64,000 nt of DNA from CAVSUR01 sp963731285 (lineage in GTDB: Bacteria; Actinomycetota; Actinomycetes; Streptosporangiales; Streptosporangiaceae). Positions 26,061 to 36,183 of this stretch are shown in pieces (within the stretch, counting starts at the first letter, position 1; every line of letters begins with the position of its first letter). The notes below the pieces were generated by a model. That model did not search any database, was not told the DNA's origin, and worked only from the letters and a program-made list of their open reading frames with translations. Location: the NCBI GenBank assembly GCA_963731285.1, contig CAVSUR010000001.1:806001-870000 (forward strand). Reading direction: 5' to 3'. A program made the position numbers and the translations under genes.

Positions 26061-26552
26061 CTAGCGGTCCGGCCGCGGCCGCCGGGCCGGCACCCAGGCG
26101 AATGCGAGCGCCCCGCCCGCCCCGCCGAGCAGCGTGCCCCCCACGAATCCGCCGAGGTCGGCCGTCATCAGCGCCGCGATCGCCAGCAGGATCGCGAGCG
26201 TCGAGAACACCGAGCGCAGCACGGGATGCAGCCAGGTCAGCAGCCCGCAGCCGATCAGGCCTGCGGCGATGGCCAGCTGCAGCGGGCCGGCCAGCGGCGC
26301 GCCGCTGACCGGCCAGCCCGGATGCCCGAGCCATAGCGCTACCAGTAGCTCGATCCCGGCGGCGATCATCAGCAGTACCCCGGAGAACGGGCGGCCAAGG
26401 CGCCACTGCCGGAAGGCGGCCCTGGCCGCCCGGGGCGGCCGGCTGAGGTCAGCGGTATCGATGGCACCGGCGGCCGGGACCGGGATCGCGCTGACGACGG
26501 CCGGCCCGGCTGGGAAGGCGGCCACAGGCGCGGTGTCATCAAGTGCGGTCAA
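26061..26552 (-). CDS. DUF6114 membrane protein
   Basis: About 163 residues. After a Pro/Ala-rich N-terminus the core has four hydrophobic segments, starting with the family-like RPFSGVLLMIAAGIELLVAL, then LQLAIAAGLIGCGLLTWL, STLAILLAIAALMTADLGG and FVGGTLLGGAGGALAFAW. This matches DUF6114. No catalytic residues are evident. It is transcribed alone, convergent with DUF5324. Confidence 0.75.
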   Translation of the reverse strand: MTALDDTAPVAAFPAGPAVVSAIPVPAAGAIDTADLSRPPRAARAAFRQWRLGRPFSGVLLMIAAGIELLVALWLGHPGWPVSGAPLAGPLQLAIAAGLIGCGLLTWLHPVLRSVFSTLAILLAIAALMTADLGGFVGGTLLGGAGGALAFAWVPARRPRPDR

Positions 26553-26822
26553 GACCTTCTCCTGCCGTGAATGCTGATCGCGCGGCAGGCCCCGACGGAC
26601 CGGGCCCTACGACTACATAGCGCAACTTAGCGCGGGTATGACGTTGATGAGGTGCGAGTTAACCTTCAACCATTATGGCCGGCAAATAACTATCGGTAAC
26701 AACCGGCGGGGCTTTCGCCGTCAGGCCGCCGGTGATCAAGCGGCCTGCCGACCAGCACACCGCGGGCGGCCGGGCACCGGCACAACCGCCCGGCGCCGCG
26801 CCCGGTCAGCGACAATGGCCTG
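26553..26822. other. intergenic region with A+T-rich promoter-like patch
   Basis: This divergent gap between the DUF6114 gene and the DNA ligase gene has its lowest G+C at 26625-26700 (TTAACCTTCAACCATTATGG and CAAATAACTATCGG), which likely holds promoters. A 64-codon frame from 26638 has no family resemblance and no ribosome binding site, so it is not called. Confidence 0.4.
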
Positions 26823-28523
26823 GTGCTGCTGACCGAGCTTGCCCGGACGTCCGCCGCCGTGGCCAGCCTGCCCGGCCGCGGCGCGAAGATCGCCGAGATC
26901 GCCCGGCTGCTGGCCTGCGCGCCCGCCGCCGAGGTGCCGGTCGCCGTGGCCTTTCTGGCCGGCGAGCTCACCCAGCGGCAGATCGGCGTCGGGTATGCCG
27001 CGCTGACAGATCTGCTGGCACCCGGCAGCCCCGACCGCGAACCGGCGGCCGGGCCGGATGAGCCGGTGCTCACGCTGGCCGAGACGGACGCGGTCTTCGC
27101 CCGGATCGGGGCGCTGGCCGGGCCCGGCTCGCAGGCGCAGCGGCGCGAGCTGCTGGCCGCCCTGCTGCGGCGGGCCACCGCCGCCGAGCGCGACTTCCTG
27201 GTCCGGCTGCTCGGCGGCGACCTGCGCCAGGGCGCGCAGGAGGGGATCATGACCGAGGCGGTGGCGGCCGCCGCGGGCGTACCGGCCGCCGCGGTCCGCC
27301 GCGCGCATCAGCTCGGCGGGTCCCTGCCGGAGGTCGCCGCAGCGGCCCTGGCGGCCGGGGCCGTCACTGCAGAGCCGGCTTCCGCTGCCGGGCCGGCAAG
27401 CGGGCCGCCAGCCGCCGGGCGGGCGGCGGCGGCGCTTGCCGCCTTCACCCTGCAGGTGGGCAGGCCGGTCCGGCCCATGCTCGCCGCGAGCGCTGCTACC
27501 GTCGCGGCCGCGCTCGAGCGCGTCGCCCCGGCCGCGGTGGAGTGGAAGATCGACGGCATCCGGATCCAGGTCCACCGCGGCGGCGGCGCTGTGCGGGTCT
27601 TCACCCGCACCCTGGATGACATCACCGCGCGCGTCCCGGAAATTACCGAGATGGTGCTGGCGCTGCCGGTGACCGCCGCCGTGCTGGACGGAGAAGCGGT
27701 GGCGCTCGGCCCGGACGGACGGCCGAGGCCGTTCCAGGTGACGTCGGCCCGGGCGGCCAGCCAGGGCGGCACGACCCGGCAGCGCGGGCAGGTCCCGCTG
27801 ACCCCGTTCCTGTTCGACCTGCTGCACATCGACGGCACCGACCTCATCGACGAGCCCGCGGCGCAGCGGTACCGCAGGCTCGCCGCGATCGCCCCGCCCG
27901 GGCTGGTCGCGCCACGGCTGGTGACCGCCGATACGGCCCAGGCCGAGGCGTTCTTCGCCGACGCGGTGGAGCGCGGGCACGAGGGGGTCGTGGTGAAGTC
28001 GCTCGACGCGCCGTACCGGGCAGGCCGCCGGGGCAGTGAGTGGATCAAGGTCAAGCCGCGGCACACGCTGGACCTGATCGTGCTCGCCGCGGAGTGGGGT
28101 CACGGACGGCGCCGGGGCCTGCTGTCAAACCTGCATCTGGGCGCCCGTGACCCGGCCACTGGCGACGTGATCATGCTGGGCAAGACGTTCAAGGGGCTGA
28201 CCGACGTGATGCTCGCCTGGCAGACCGACCGGCTGCTGGCGCTGGCTGATCCGCCCCGGCCGCCGCTGGCGCCGCAGCAGCGCATCGCCCAGCGAGGGGT
28301 GGTCCGGGTGCGGCCCGCGCTGGTCGCGGAGATCGCCTTCGACGGCGTGCAGGCCAGCAGCCGCTATCCCGGCGGGGTAACGCTGCGGTTCGCCCGCGTG
28401 CTGCGCTACCGGGAGGACAAGACCGCCGCCGAGGCGGACACCATCGACGCAATCCGCGCGATCTGGGCCGCGGCGGCGGCCGCCGGAGACGAGGGCCCCG
28501 AGGCGCCTGCCCCGGCGGGCTGA
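26823..28523 (+). CDS. lig: ATP-dependent DNA ligase
   Basis: About 566 residues, the size of LigB-type actinobacterial ligases. An N-terminal DNA-binding helical domain covers about 1-200. The adenylation domain has the nucleotidyl-lysine motif EWKIDGIRIQVH, motif III FDLLHIDGTDL, motif IV EGVVVKSLDAPY and motif V WIKVKPRHTLDLIVL. An OB-fold follows (FKGLTDVMLAWQ, LRFARVLRYREDK). It seals nicks and probably serves repair, since NAD-dependent LigA does replication. GTG start with a weak binding site. Confidence 0.92.
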   Translation: MLLTELARTSAAVASLPGRGAKIAEIARLLACAPAAEVPVAVAFLAGELTQRQIGVGYAALTDLLAPGSPDREPAAGPDEPVLTLAETDAVFARIGALAGPGSQAQRRELLAALLRRATAAERDFLVRLLGGDLRQGAQEGIMTEAVAAAAGVPAAAVRRAHQLGGSLPEVAAAALAAGAVTAEPASAAGPASGPPAAGRAAAALAAFTLQVGRPVRPMLAASAATVAAALERVAPAAVEWKIDGIRIQVHRGGGAVRVFTRTLDDITARVPEITEMVLALPVTAAVLDGEAVALGPDGRPRPFQVTSARAASQGGTTRQRGQVPLTPFLFDLLHIDGTDLIDEPAAQRYRRLAAIAPPGLVAPRLVTADTAQAEAFFADAVERGHEGVVVKSLDAPYRAGRRGSEWIKVKPRHTLDLIVLAAEWGHGRRRGLLSNLHLGARDPATGDVIMLGKTFKGLTDVMLAWQTDRLLALADPPRPPLAPQQRIAQRGVVRVRPALVAEIAFDGVQASSRYPGGVTLRFARVLRYREDKTAAEADTIDAIRAIWAAAAAAGDEGPEAPAPAG

Positions 28524-28576
28524 GCCTGCCGGGCCCGGTCCGGGTCTGGCAGGATTACCCCACCGAGAGGATCCGG

Positions 28577-30279
28577 ATGCGGACTGCGTGGCTTGATGCG
28601 GACGGCGGCTGGCGGACCACCCAGCGCGGCCGCCAGGTGCTGTCCGACCCGAGGATCAACAAGGGCACCGCGTTCAGCGACACCGAGCGCCGCGAGCTGG
28701 GCGTGACCGGGCTGATCCCGGCGGGGCACATGAGCCTGGACGAGCAGGTGGCCCGGGTGCACGCGCAGTACCTGCGGCAGCCGACCGCGCTGGCCCGCAA
28801 CGTGCTGCTGACGGAGGTCAGGGACCGCAACGAGGTGCTGTTCTACCGGTTGCTGGTCGACAACCTGCCGGAGATGCTGCCGATCGTCTACACCCCGACG
28901 GTGGGCCAGGCGATCCAGAGCTACAGCCACGAGTACCGGCGCCCGCGCGGCGCGTACCTGTCCGTCGATCACCCGGACCTGATCGAGACCTCGCTGCAGG
29001 CCCCCGGGCTGGCCGCCGACGAGGTGGACCTGGTGGTGGCCACCGACGGCGGCGCGATACTGGGCATCGGCGACTGGGGAGTCGGCGGGATCCACATCGC
29101 CGTGGGCAAGGGCGTGGTGTACACGGCGGCGGGCGGTATCGACCCGAACCGGCTGCTGCCGGTGATCCTGGACGTCGGCACCGACCGGCAGAGCCTGCTG
29201 GCCGATCCGCTGTACATCGGGAACAGGCACCCGCGGGTGCCGGCCGGGGAATACGACAGCTTCATCGACCGCTTCGTCGGGGCGGTCGGCAAGCTGTTCC
29301 CCGGGCGCTGCTGCACTGGGAGGACCTGGGCGTCGGCAACGCCCGGCGGATCCTCGAGCGCTACCGCCGCGACCTGCTGACGTTCAACGACGACATCCAG
29401 GGCACCGGCGCGGTCAACCTGGCCGCCGTGCTGGCCGCCGTCCGCGCCACCGGCCAGACGCTGCCCGGGCACCGGGTGGTGATCTTCGGCGCGGGTACTG
29501 CCGGAACCGGCATCGCCGACCAGCTGGCGGCGCAGATGCGCGCCGAGGGACTGACCGCCGGGCAGGCGGCGGGGCGGTTCTGGGCCGTCGACCGGGCCGG
29601 GCTGCTGACCCGCGGCGCGGACGGAATGAGCGCGCCGCAGGCCCGGTATGCCCGTGATCCCGCCGAGGTGGCGGACTGGCCGCATGACCGTGAGCTTGGC
29701 GGCATCGGGCTGGCCGAGGTCGTCCGCCGGGTGCGGCCGACGATCCTGATCGGCACGTCCACCCGGGCGGGCGCGTTCACCAAGGAAATCGTCACCGAGA
29801 TGGCCGCGCACGCGCAGCGGCCAGTGATCTTGCCGATGTCCAACCCGACCGAGCTGTCGGAAGCCGATCCGGCTGACATTATCCGGTGGACGCAGGGCCG
29901 GGCCCTGGTGGCCACCGGCAGCCCGTTCGGCCCGGCCGACTACGGCGGCGTCCGCTACCAGTTCGGCCAGGCCAACAACGCCCTGGTCTTCCCCGGGCTG
30001 GGCCTGGGCGTGATCGCCTGCCGGGCGCGCCGGGTGACCGACGGCATGCTGGCGGCGGCGGCCATGGCGGTGGCGCACCTGGTGGATGTCACCGTTCCCG
30101 GACGGCCGCTGCTGCCGCCGGTAGAGGAGCTGCGCGCGACGTCGGTGGCGGTAGCCGCGGCGGTGGTGCGCGCCGCCACCGACGACGGCGTGGCCGACCG
30201 CGACCTGGAGGGTGACCTGCGCGAGCACGTGCGCGCGCTGATGTGGCCGCCGGCTTACCGGCCGGTCCGGCCGGCCTGA
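28577..30279 (+). CDS. NAD-dependent malic enzyme (one frameshift)
   Basis: About 567 residues once joined. The N-terminal domain includes NKGTAFSDTERRELG, LPIVYTPTVGQAIQ and VVATDGGAILGIGDWGVGG. At about 29300 the frame loses one base (TTCCCCGGGCG for TTCCCCCGGGCG) and continues as ALLHWEDLGVGNARRIL, LLTFNDDIQGTG and the nucleotide-binding VVIFGAGTAGTGIA, then ILPMSNPTELSEA. It decarboxylates malate to pyruvate. ATG at 28577 follows GAGAGGA. The break looks like a homopolymer error. Confidence 0.9.
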
Positions 30280-30306
30280 CCGGCAGGCGGATCAGCAGGA
30301 AGGATT

Positions 30307-31427
30307 GTGCGGTATATGGCACCGATCTTTCGTCGTGATGGCGGCCGCCGGCCGTCCGGCCGGGTCCGGCCCAGCGGGGCCTGGCCCGCGGTGCTGGCGG
30401 CGCTGCTGTCCGGGGTGCTGGCGCCGGCGCTGATCGCCGGGCCGGCCGCGGTGGCCCGCGCGGTCCCGCCGGGAGCCCGGGCCGGGCTGCCGGCCAGCGT
30501 CTACGCGCCGTACTTCGAGACGTGGACGTCCAGCCGGATCACCACCGTGGCCCGCCGCTCAGGCGCGCGGTTCTTCACCCTCGCCTTCCTGCAGGCCCCC
30601 GCCGCGGCTCCTGCGCCCTGGCCTGGAACGGCTACCGCAGCCAGCCGGTCATGCCGGGGGGCAGGTACTCGAGCCAGATCGCGGCACTGCGGGCCGAGGG
30701 CGGCGACGTCATACCGTCGTTCGGCGGCTACAGCGCCGATCAGGACGGGACCGAGATTGCCGACTCGTGCGCCAGTGCGGCCCGCGTCGCCCAGGCCTAC
30801 GAGTCGGTCGTCACCGACTACGGCGTCACCCGCCTGGACATGGACGTGGAGGCCCGGTCGCTGACCAACCGGGCGGGCCTGGCCCGGCGCAGCGCGGCGA
30901 TCGCGCTGCTGCAGCGCTGGGCGGCGGCCCGGCATCGCCCGCTGCAGATCGTCTTCACCCTCGGCGTCGAGCCGTCCGGCCTGCCCGGCCCCGACCTGGC
31001 CGTGCTGGCCAGCGCGCGGGCGCACGGCGTGCGCATCACCGCCGTGAACATGATGGCGTTCGATTACTACAACAAGAAGACTGCCTCCGACATGGGCGCC
31101 GAGGCGATCAGCGCGCTGCGCGCCGTGCACCGGCAGCTGGCCCGGCTGTATCCCGGCCGGGCCAGCGCCGCGCTGTGGCGGATGGAGGGCATCACGCTGC
31201 TGCCGGGGATCGACGACTTCCCGAAGAAGACCGAGGTCACTTACCTGCGTGACGCCCGCGAGGTGCTCAGCCTCGGGACGGCCAGGCGGCTGTCGATGAT
31301 CAGCATCTGGGCGATCCAGCGGGACAACGGGGCCTGTCCCGGCGTGATCGACAGCAACTCCTGCTCGGGCATCCGGCAGCCCCGGTGGGCGTTCAGCCAT
31401 CTGCTCGGGTCCTTCACCCGCCGCTGA
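30307..31427 (+). CDS. secreted GH18-like glycoside hydrolase (one frameshift)
   Basis: About 373 residues once joined. A twin-basic N-terminus and hydrophobic segment (AVLAALLSGVLAPALIAGPA) form a signal peptide. The barrel begins ASVYAPYFETWTSS and, after a one-base loss at about 30600 in a C run, continues with VIPSFGGYSADQ, the DxDxE-like GVTRLDMDVEA, ITAVNMMAFDYYN and ISIWAIQRDNGACPG. This fits the chitinase-like GH18 group with the short DMDVE catalytic motif. It should act on chitin-type or related polymers outside the cell. Confidence 0.82.
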
Positions 31428-31496
31428 CCGCGGCCGCCGGTGGGCATGTCAGGCCGGTGGCATGTCAGGCCGGGGCGGGTCATCGCCGGCGGCCAG

Positions 31497-34122
31497 TCAC
31501 AGTCGCGGGTCGACCGGCTCGCTTTCCAGCGCGAGCACGCCGAACACGCACTCGTGCACCCGGTACAGCGGCTCGCCCGCGGTGAAGCGCTCCAGCGCCT
31601 CGATGCCGAGCGCGTACTCGCGCGCGGCCAGGGAGCGCTTGCGGCCCACGGTCCGCGAGCGCAGCCGGGCCAGGTTGGGCTCCAGGGTGTACTCGGGGCC
31701 GTAGATGATCCGCAGGTACTCGCGGCCGCGGCATTTGATGCCGGGCTGGGCCAGGTGCCCCTGCCGCCGCCCGGCGTCTGACCGCGGGTCGGCGGGCTTG
31801 GCCACCATCCCCTCGCCGCCGGCCGCGGTCAGCTCCTGCCACCAGCGCGAAGCGGACCGCTCGCTCGCCGCGTCGCCCACCGTGACCGGCACTGCCCGGG
31901 TGGGCGCGCAGCAGCGCCGGATCTGCCGCGGCGAGCCGTTCCAGCGTCTCCAGATGCCAGTGGTGCGGCCGCAGCGCGTGCACGGCCCGCTCGCCGGCCA
32001 GGATCTGGAACGGGGCCAGCCTCAGGTCGCCGACGGAGCTGACCGGCCAGCAGTAGCGCCGGTACGCCGCGGCGAACCGGCCGGCCAGCGCGAGCCGCTC
32101 GCGGGCGAGGCCCAGCGTGCGCTGGTACTCGACGCCCCGGGCCGCTGCCGCGGCGAGGACCCCGCACTCGGCGCGCAGGGCCGGCCGCGGCGGCGGCGCC
32201 CGCCGGCGCGTACTGGCCGCGCAGCAGCTCCCCGGCCTTAACCGACCAGGGCAGCAGCTCGCAGTCCAGGACCAGCCAGTCGGTTCCAGCTCGATCCCAC
32301 AGCCCGGCCGCTCCGATGGCGGCGACCACCCGCCGCAGCAGCGCGCGCTCCAGCTCCGGGTCGGCGAAGAACGCGCGCCCGGTGCGGGTGTAGATCACCC
32401 CGAGGCCGGCCTCCGGCGACGCCGAACCGGCGCGCGGCACGGCCGGCGTCCCGGCAGGCGACCACCACCGCCCGCGAGCCCATGTGCTTCTCCTCGCACA
32501 CCACCTCGGTGACGCCGGCCGCGGCGGTAGGCGCCGAACGCCTCCTGCGGATGCTCGAGCAGGCCGGGCCGGTCGCTGGTCGCCGCGGGCGCCATCGTCG
32601 GCGGCAGGTAGATCAGCCAGCGCGGGTCGATGGCGAACCGGCTCATCACCTCGAGCGCGGCCAGCGCGTTCTGCTCGCCGATGGTGATGCTGCGCCCGGC
32701 CCGGAGGCGGATGATCCGCTTGCCCAGCACGTCGCCGACATCCAGCTGGCCGGCCCCGCGAGCAGCGCGCGGCGGCGGCCGCCGGGCCGCCCGGGGCGGC
32801 CGCAGTCCCGGCGGAGGCGGCCGTAGGGCGGCGGCGGCGCGGGCGACAGCGGCCGTGCGGGCTGATAGTGCACGGCCCGGGCCGGCACCGACTCCAGCTC
32901 GCGCTCGGGATAGCGCAGCGCGGTCAGCGCCCCGCCGAAGACGCAGCCGGTGTCGATGCAGATCGTGCCGTTGACCCAGGCTGCCTCGGGTACCGGGGTG
33001 TGGCCGTAGACCACCATCGCCCTGCCCCGGTAGTCCTGCGGCCCACGGGTACCGGACCGGCAGCCCGAACTCGTCGGTCTCGCCGGTCGTGTCGCCGTAC
33101 AGCGCGAACGAGCGGACCGCGGCCGACGCCCGGCCGTGCATGGCCTCGGGCAGCCCGGCGTGCGCGACCACCAGCTTCCCCTCGTCCAGCACGAGGTGGC
33201 CGAGCAGCCCGTCCAGGAACGCGGTGACCTGCTGCCGGAAGTCCTCCGGCTCGGCGGCCAGCTGGGCCAGCGACTCGCGCCAGGCCGTGCCGGGTCGCTG
33301 ACATCGCGGCCGCGCAGCGCCCGCAGCAGCTTGGCCTCGTGGTTGCCCGGCGACCGACAGCGCCGGTTCCGGCTGCGGTCATGCCCATCACCAGCCGCAG
33401 CACGCGCGGGCGTGGCGGGCCCGCGGTCCACCAGGTCGCCGACGAACACCGCCGTGCGGCCCGGCCGGGTGCGCGGCCGACGACGCCGTCGCCGGCCGAG
33501 CTGGTAGCCGAGCCGGGCCAGCAGCTCGGCCAGCTCGTCGTAGCAGCCGTGCACGTCGCCGATGATGTCGAACGGGCCCGCGGGCGTCGCGCCGGTCGTT
33601 CCACAGCGGCTCCCGCTCGACCTGCGCGGCCGCCGACCTCGTCCGCGCCGTCCAGCACGAAGACCCGGTGGAAGCCCTCCCGGCGCAGGCCGCGCAGGCC
33701 GCGGCGCAGCTGCGCGTGCTGGCGCGAGCACCCGCGGCGCCGAAGTCGCGGTCCGGGCGGGCGGCGTTGCGCTCCGCGCACACGCGCTCGGGCACGTCCA
33801 GGACGATCGCCACGGCGAGCACGTGATGCCGCCGGGCCAGCGCGATCAGCGGGCGGCGGGCCTCGGGCTGCACGTTGGTGGCGTCGATGACCGTCAGCCG
33901 CCCGGCGGCCAGCCGCTTGCCGGCGATGAAGTGCAGCACGTCGAAGGCGTCCGGCGGTGGCGGCCTGGTCGTTCTCGTCGTCGCTGACCAGCGCCCGGCA
34001 GAAGTCCGAGGAGAGCACCTCGGTCGGCCGGAAGTGGCGGGCGGCGAACTGGACTTGCCCGAGCCGAGACGCCCCGACCAGGACGACCAGGCGACAGCTC
34101 GGGGATCTTGATGCAGGCTCAT
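31497..34122 (-). CDS. pnkp: Pnkp polynucleotide kinase-phosphatase-ligase (many frameshifts)
   Basis: About 870 residues, the normal length of bacterial Pnkp, but read in several frames. Kinase module: P-loop GSGKSS, then FRPTEVLSSDFCRALVSDDE and VIDATNVQPEARRPL. Central metallophosphoesterase: FDIIGDVHGCYDELAELLA, VGDLVDRGP and VVYGHTPVPEAAWVNGT. C-terminal adenylyltransferase: nucleotidyl-Lys in EEKHMGSRAVV, then DWLVLDCELLPWS and EGMVAKPADP. It end-heals and activates broken RNA and works with Hen1. ATG at 34122 overlaps the hen1 stop (ATGA). The shifts lie in G/C runs. Confidence 0.88.
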
Positions 34123-35543
34123 CGGGCTGAACACCGCCAGCTGGGTCGGGCGGCCAGCCGCGGGTCGTCGGCCGGCCCGATGCCCGACAGCCGCACCCGG
34201 TAGCCGTTGCCGGGCGGCCGACGGCCGCGGCCCAGGCGCGCGAACTGCGGCCCGCGTCCACTCGAACCGGTGGTCGCGGTGCCGCAGCGCGCCCGGCGGC
34301 CAGGCCGGGGAACAGCGCGTTGTACTCGGCGTTCGGCGTGGTCACCACCACCGTGCCCGGCCGGGCGCCAGCCGAACACGGCCCGCTCGAACGCCGCCAG
34401 CCGCGGCGGGTCGAGGTGCTCGATCACCTCGATCAGCCGCGGCGGCGTCGAAACCGCCCAGGCGGCGGTCGCGGTAGGTCAGCGAGCCGTGCAGCAGCTC
34501 GACCCGGTCGCGCTCGCGCGGCGTCATGCGCGTCCAGGTGCAGCCGCCGCGGCCGCGCTCGCAGCGCCCGGTGCGAGACGTCCAGCCCGACGACCTGCTC
34601 GAGACCGCGGCTCGCCGCAGCAGCGCGGCGAGCAGCCGGCCGGCGCCGCAGCCCAGGTCGAGCACGCGCGCGCGCGCCGGCGGCGCGTGAGCGCCGCCGT
34701 CACCGCCGCGCAGCCGCTGGTCGCGCAGCCCGAGCCGCGCGCTCCGGCGGCCTCCTCGGCAGCGTCGCTGCTCGGCGTCCGCCGGCGGTCCGGGTCGCCG
34801 CGCTCGTCCGCGCACCAGGCGGGCCAGCGCGTCGCCTGGTCAGCCGCCGGTCATGGCGCAGGTAGCGGCGGGCGATCAGCTCCCGGTCGGGGTGCGCGGC
34901 CAGCCAGCTCGCCGCCGCGCCGCAGCAGCTTGTCGACCTCGTCGTCGCCGACCCAGTAGTGCTTGTCGTCGTCGAGCACCGGCATCAGCACGTACAGGTG
35001 CGCCAGCAGGTCCCGCAGCCGGGCCGTCGCGGCCAGCGTCACCGCGAGGTAGGGGCTGTCGCCCCAGCGCGGGAACTCGGGGTCCAGCGGCAGGCCTCGG
35101 CGCGCGACCTGGTAGCCGAGCGGCTCGAACAGCCTGCGCAGCAGCGCCTCGCCGCCGCGGCAGGGCAGCACCGGCAGGCCGATCTCGCAGCGGCGATGGC
35201 CTGGTCGGCCAGCTCCGGCCGCTCCTTGCTGCGCCCGCTCAGCGCGGTGCCGAACAGCTCGGGTCAGCGCCACCGCCAGCAACGAGGACGCCGCATACGG
35301 GCGGTCGTTGACGTACGGCGCCAGCGGCGAACCGCCCGCCCCGGCCGCGCCGGCCGCGGACCAGCCCGACCGGGTCGACGTCGAGCAGCAGCGCCGCCGT
35401 GCACCGCTCGGCCGTGGCCTCCGGGTAGAACACGTGGGCCGTGCCGAACGCCAGCTCGACCGCGTGCAGCCGGCCGGGTTCTTGTGCAGCAGGTAGCCCA
35501 GGTCGGTGGCGGGCTGGTGCGTGGTGGTGATGGTCAGCAGCAA
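34119..35543 (-). CDS. hen1: Hen1 RNA 3'-end ribose 2'-O-methyltransferase (frameshifted)
   Basis: About 475 residues, the usual bacterial Hen1 length. The N-terminal half begins MLLTITTTHQPATDLGYLLH and includes AYPVNDRPYAAS-like SPLAPYVNDRPYAASSLLAV, LPLDPEFPRWGDSPY and LDDDKHYWVGDDEVDKLLRR. The methyltransferase half has the SAM-binding RVLDLGCGAGRLLAAL, the metal-site region EHLDPPRLAAFERAVFG and VVTTPNAEYN. It 2'-O-methylates the 3' end of RNA during Pnkp repair so the same nuclease cannot cut again. Several one-base shifts interrupt it, for instance near 35475 and 35335. It is the first gene of the hen1-pnkp operon. Confidence 0.88.
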
Positions 35544-36183
35544 CGGTTATCTCCGGTCCCCGGGACGGCGCGGGGGCTGGTGCCTGCGGGCTCCTGGCCG
35601 GCCGTCTGGCCGCCCAGGCTAGCCGACCCGGCCACGGTGGCCGAGACCTTTTTCCGCAGCGTGCCGCGGGATCTGGGCTGCGCCGCCCGCCGACCCCGGG
35701 CAGTAGCTGACCGGCCCCGGGTACGCGCAAGAGCGGCAGCTCCGCGCTGTTCCTGCTGATCGGGCTGGCCGCCATCAGTGCCAGAACCCGGCGAAGGTGA
35801 GCCGTTCCCGCCACGACCGGCGGCCTGCGTGGGCGGGAGTTCCGCCCATACGGTCACCCTGAGCTCATGACCCGCGGCCGCGAGCGGGTCTCCCTTCCCG
35901 CTCGCGGCCCGGATGCCAGATCCGGCCTGAGATGAATGCCGCGCACCCCCGCCGGAATGTAACTGTTAGCCTTAAAGCTCCGGAAACAGAATGCATGAGC
36001 GGGATTAACGCGGGCACGCAGCAGCAGGACCGGTAAAGGGCGGCTTTTGCTTCTCCTGAATACCGCGCAATTGTCCGGCTGCGGTATGCGCGCCGCCCGG
36101 GCGCAGCGCGCCGGAATCCGGCCCGGCCGGATAATGGCGGGCCGAGCCCGGCGTCCCGGCGGACCCGCTCCGACGGGAGCTTC
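35544..36183. other. 640-base gap between hen1 and aldO
   Basis: No convincing gene is seen. Frames on both strands are low-complexity Arg/Ala/Pro strings. The portion 35930-36070 is less G+C-rich (AATGTAACTGTTAGCCTTAA), and likely contains the aldO promoter; the hen1 promoter should lie at the other end. GACGGGAGCTTC at the right edge is the aldO ribosome binding site. Confidence 0.45.

Noticed and set aside
25180..26406. Long N-terminal extension of the cyclophilin
   Set aside because: The extension is Arg/Ala/Gly-rich, antisense to the DUF5324 and DUF6114 region, and the ATG at 25179 has its own ribosome binding site.
26736..28103. 455-codon minus-strand frame over the DNA ligase
   Set aside because: The plus-strand ligase has all nucleotidyltransferase motifs, so the minus frame is a shadow.
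31440..31480. Two copies of GGCATGTCAGGCCGG as a mobile-element or attachment repeat
   Set aside because: The copies are adjacent with no element, integrase or gene break around them, and lie between convergent genes.
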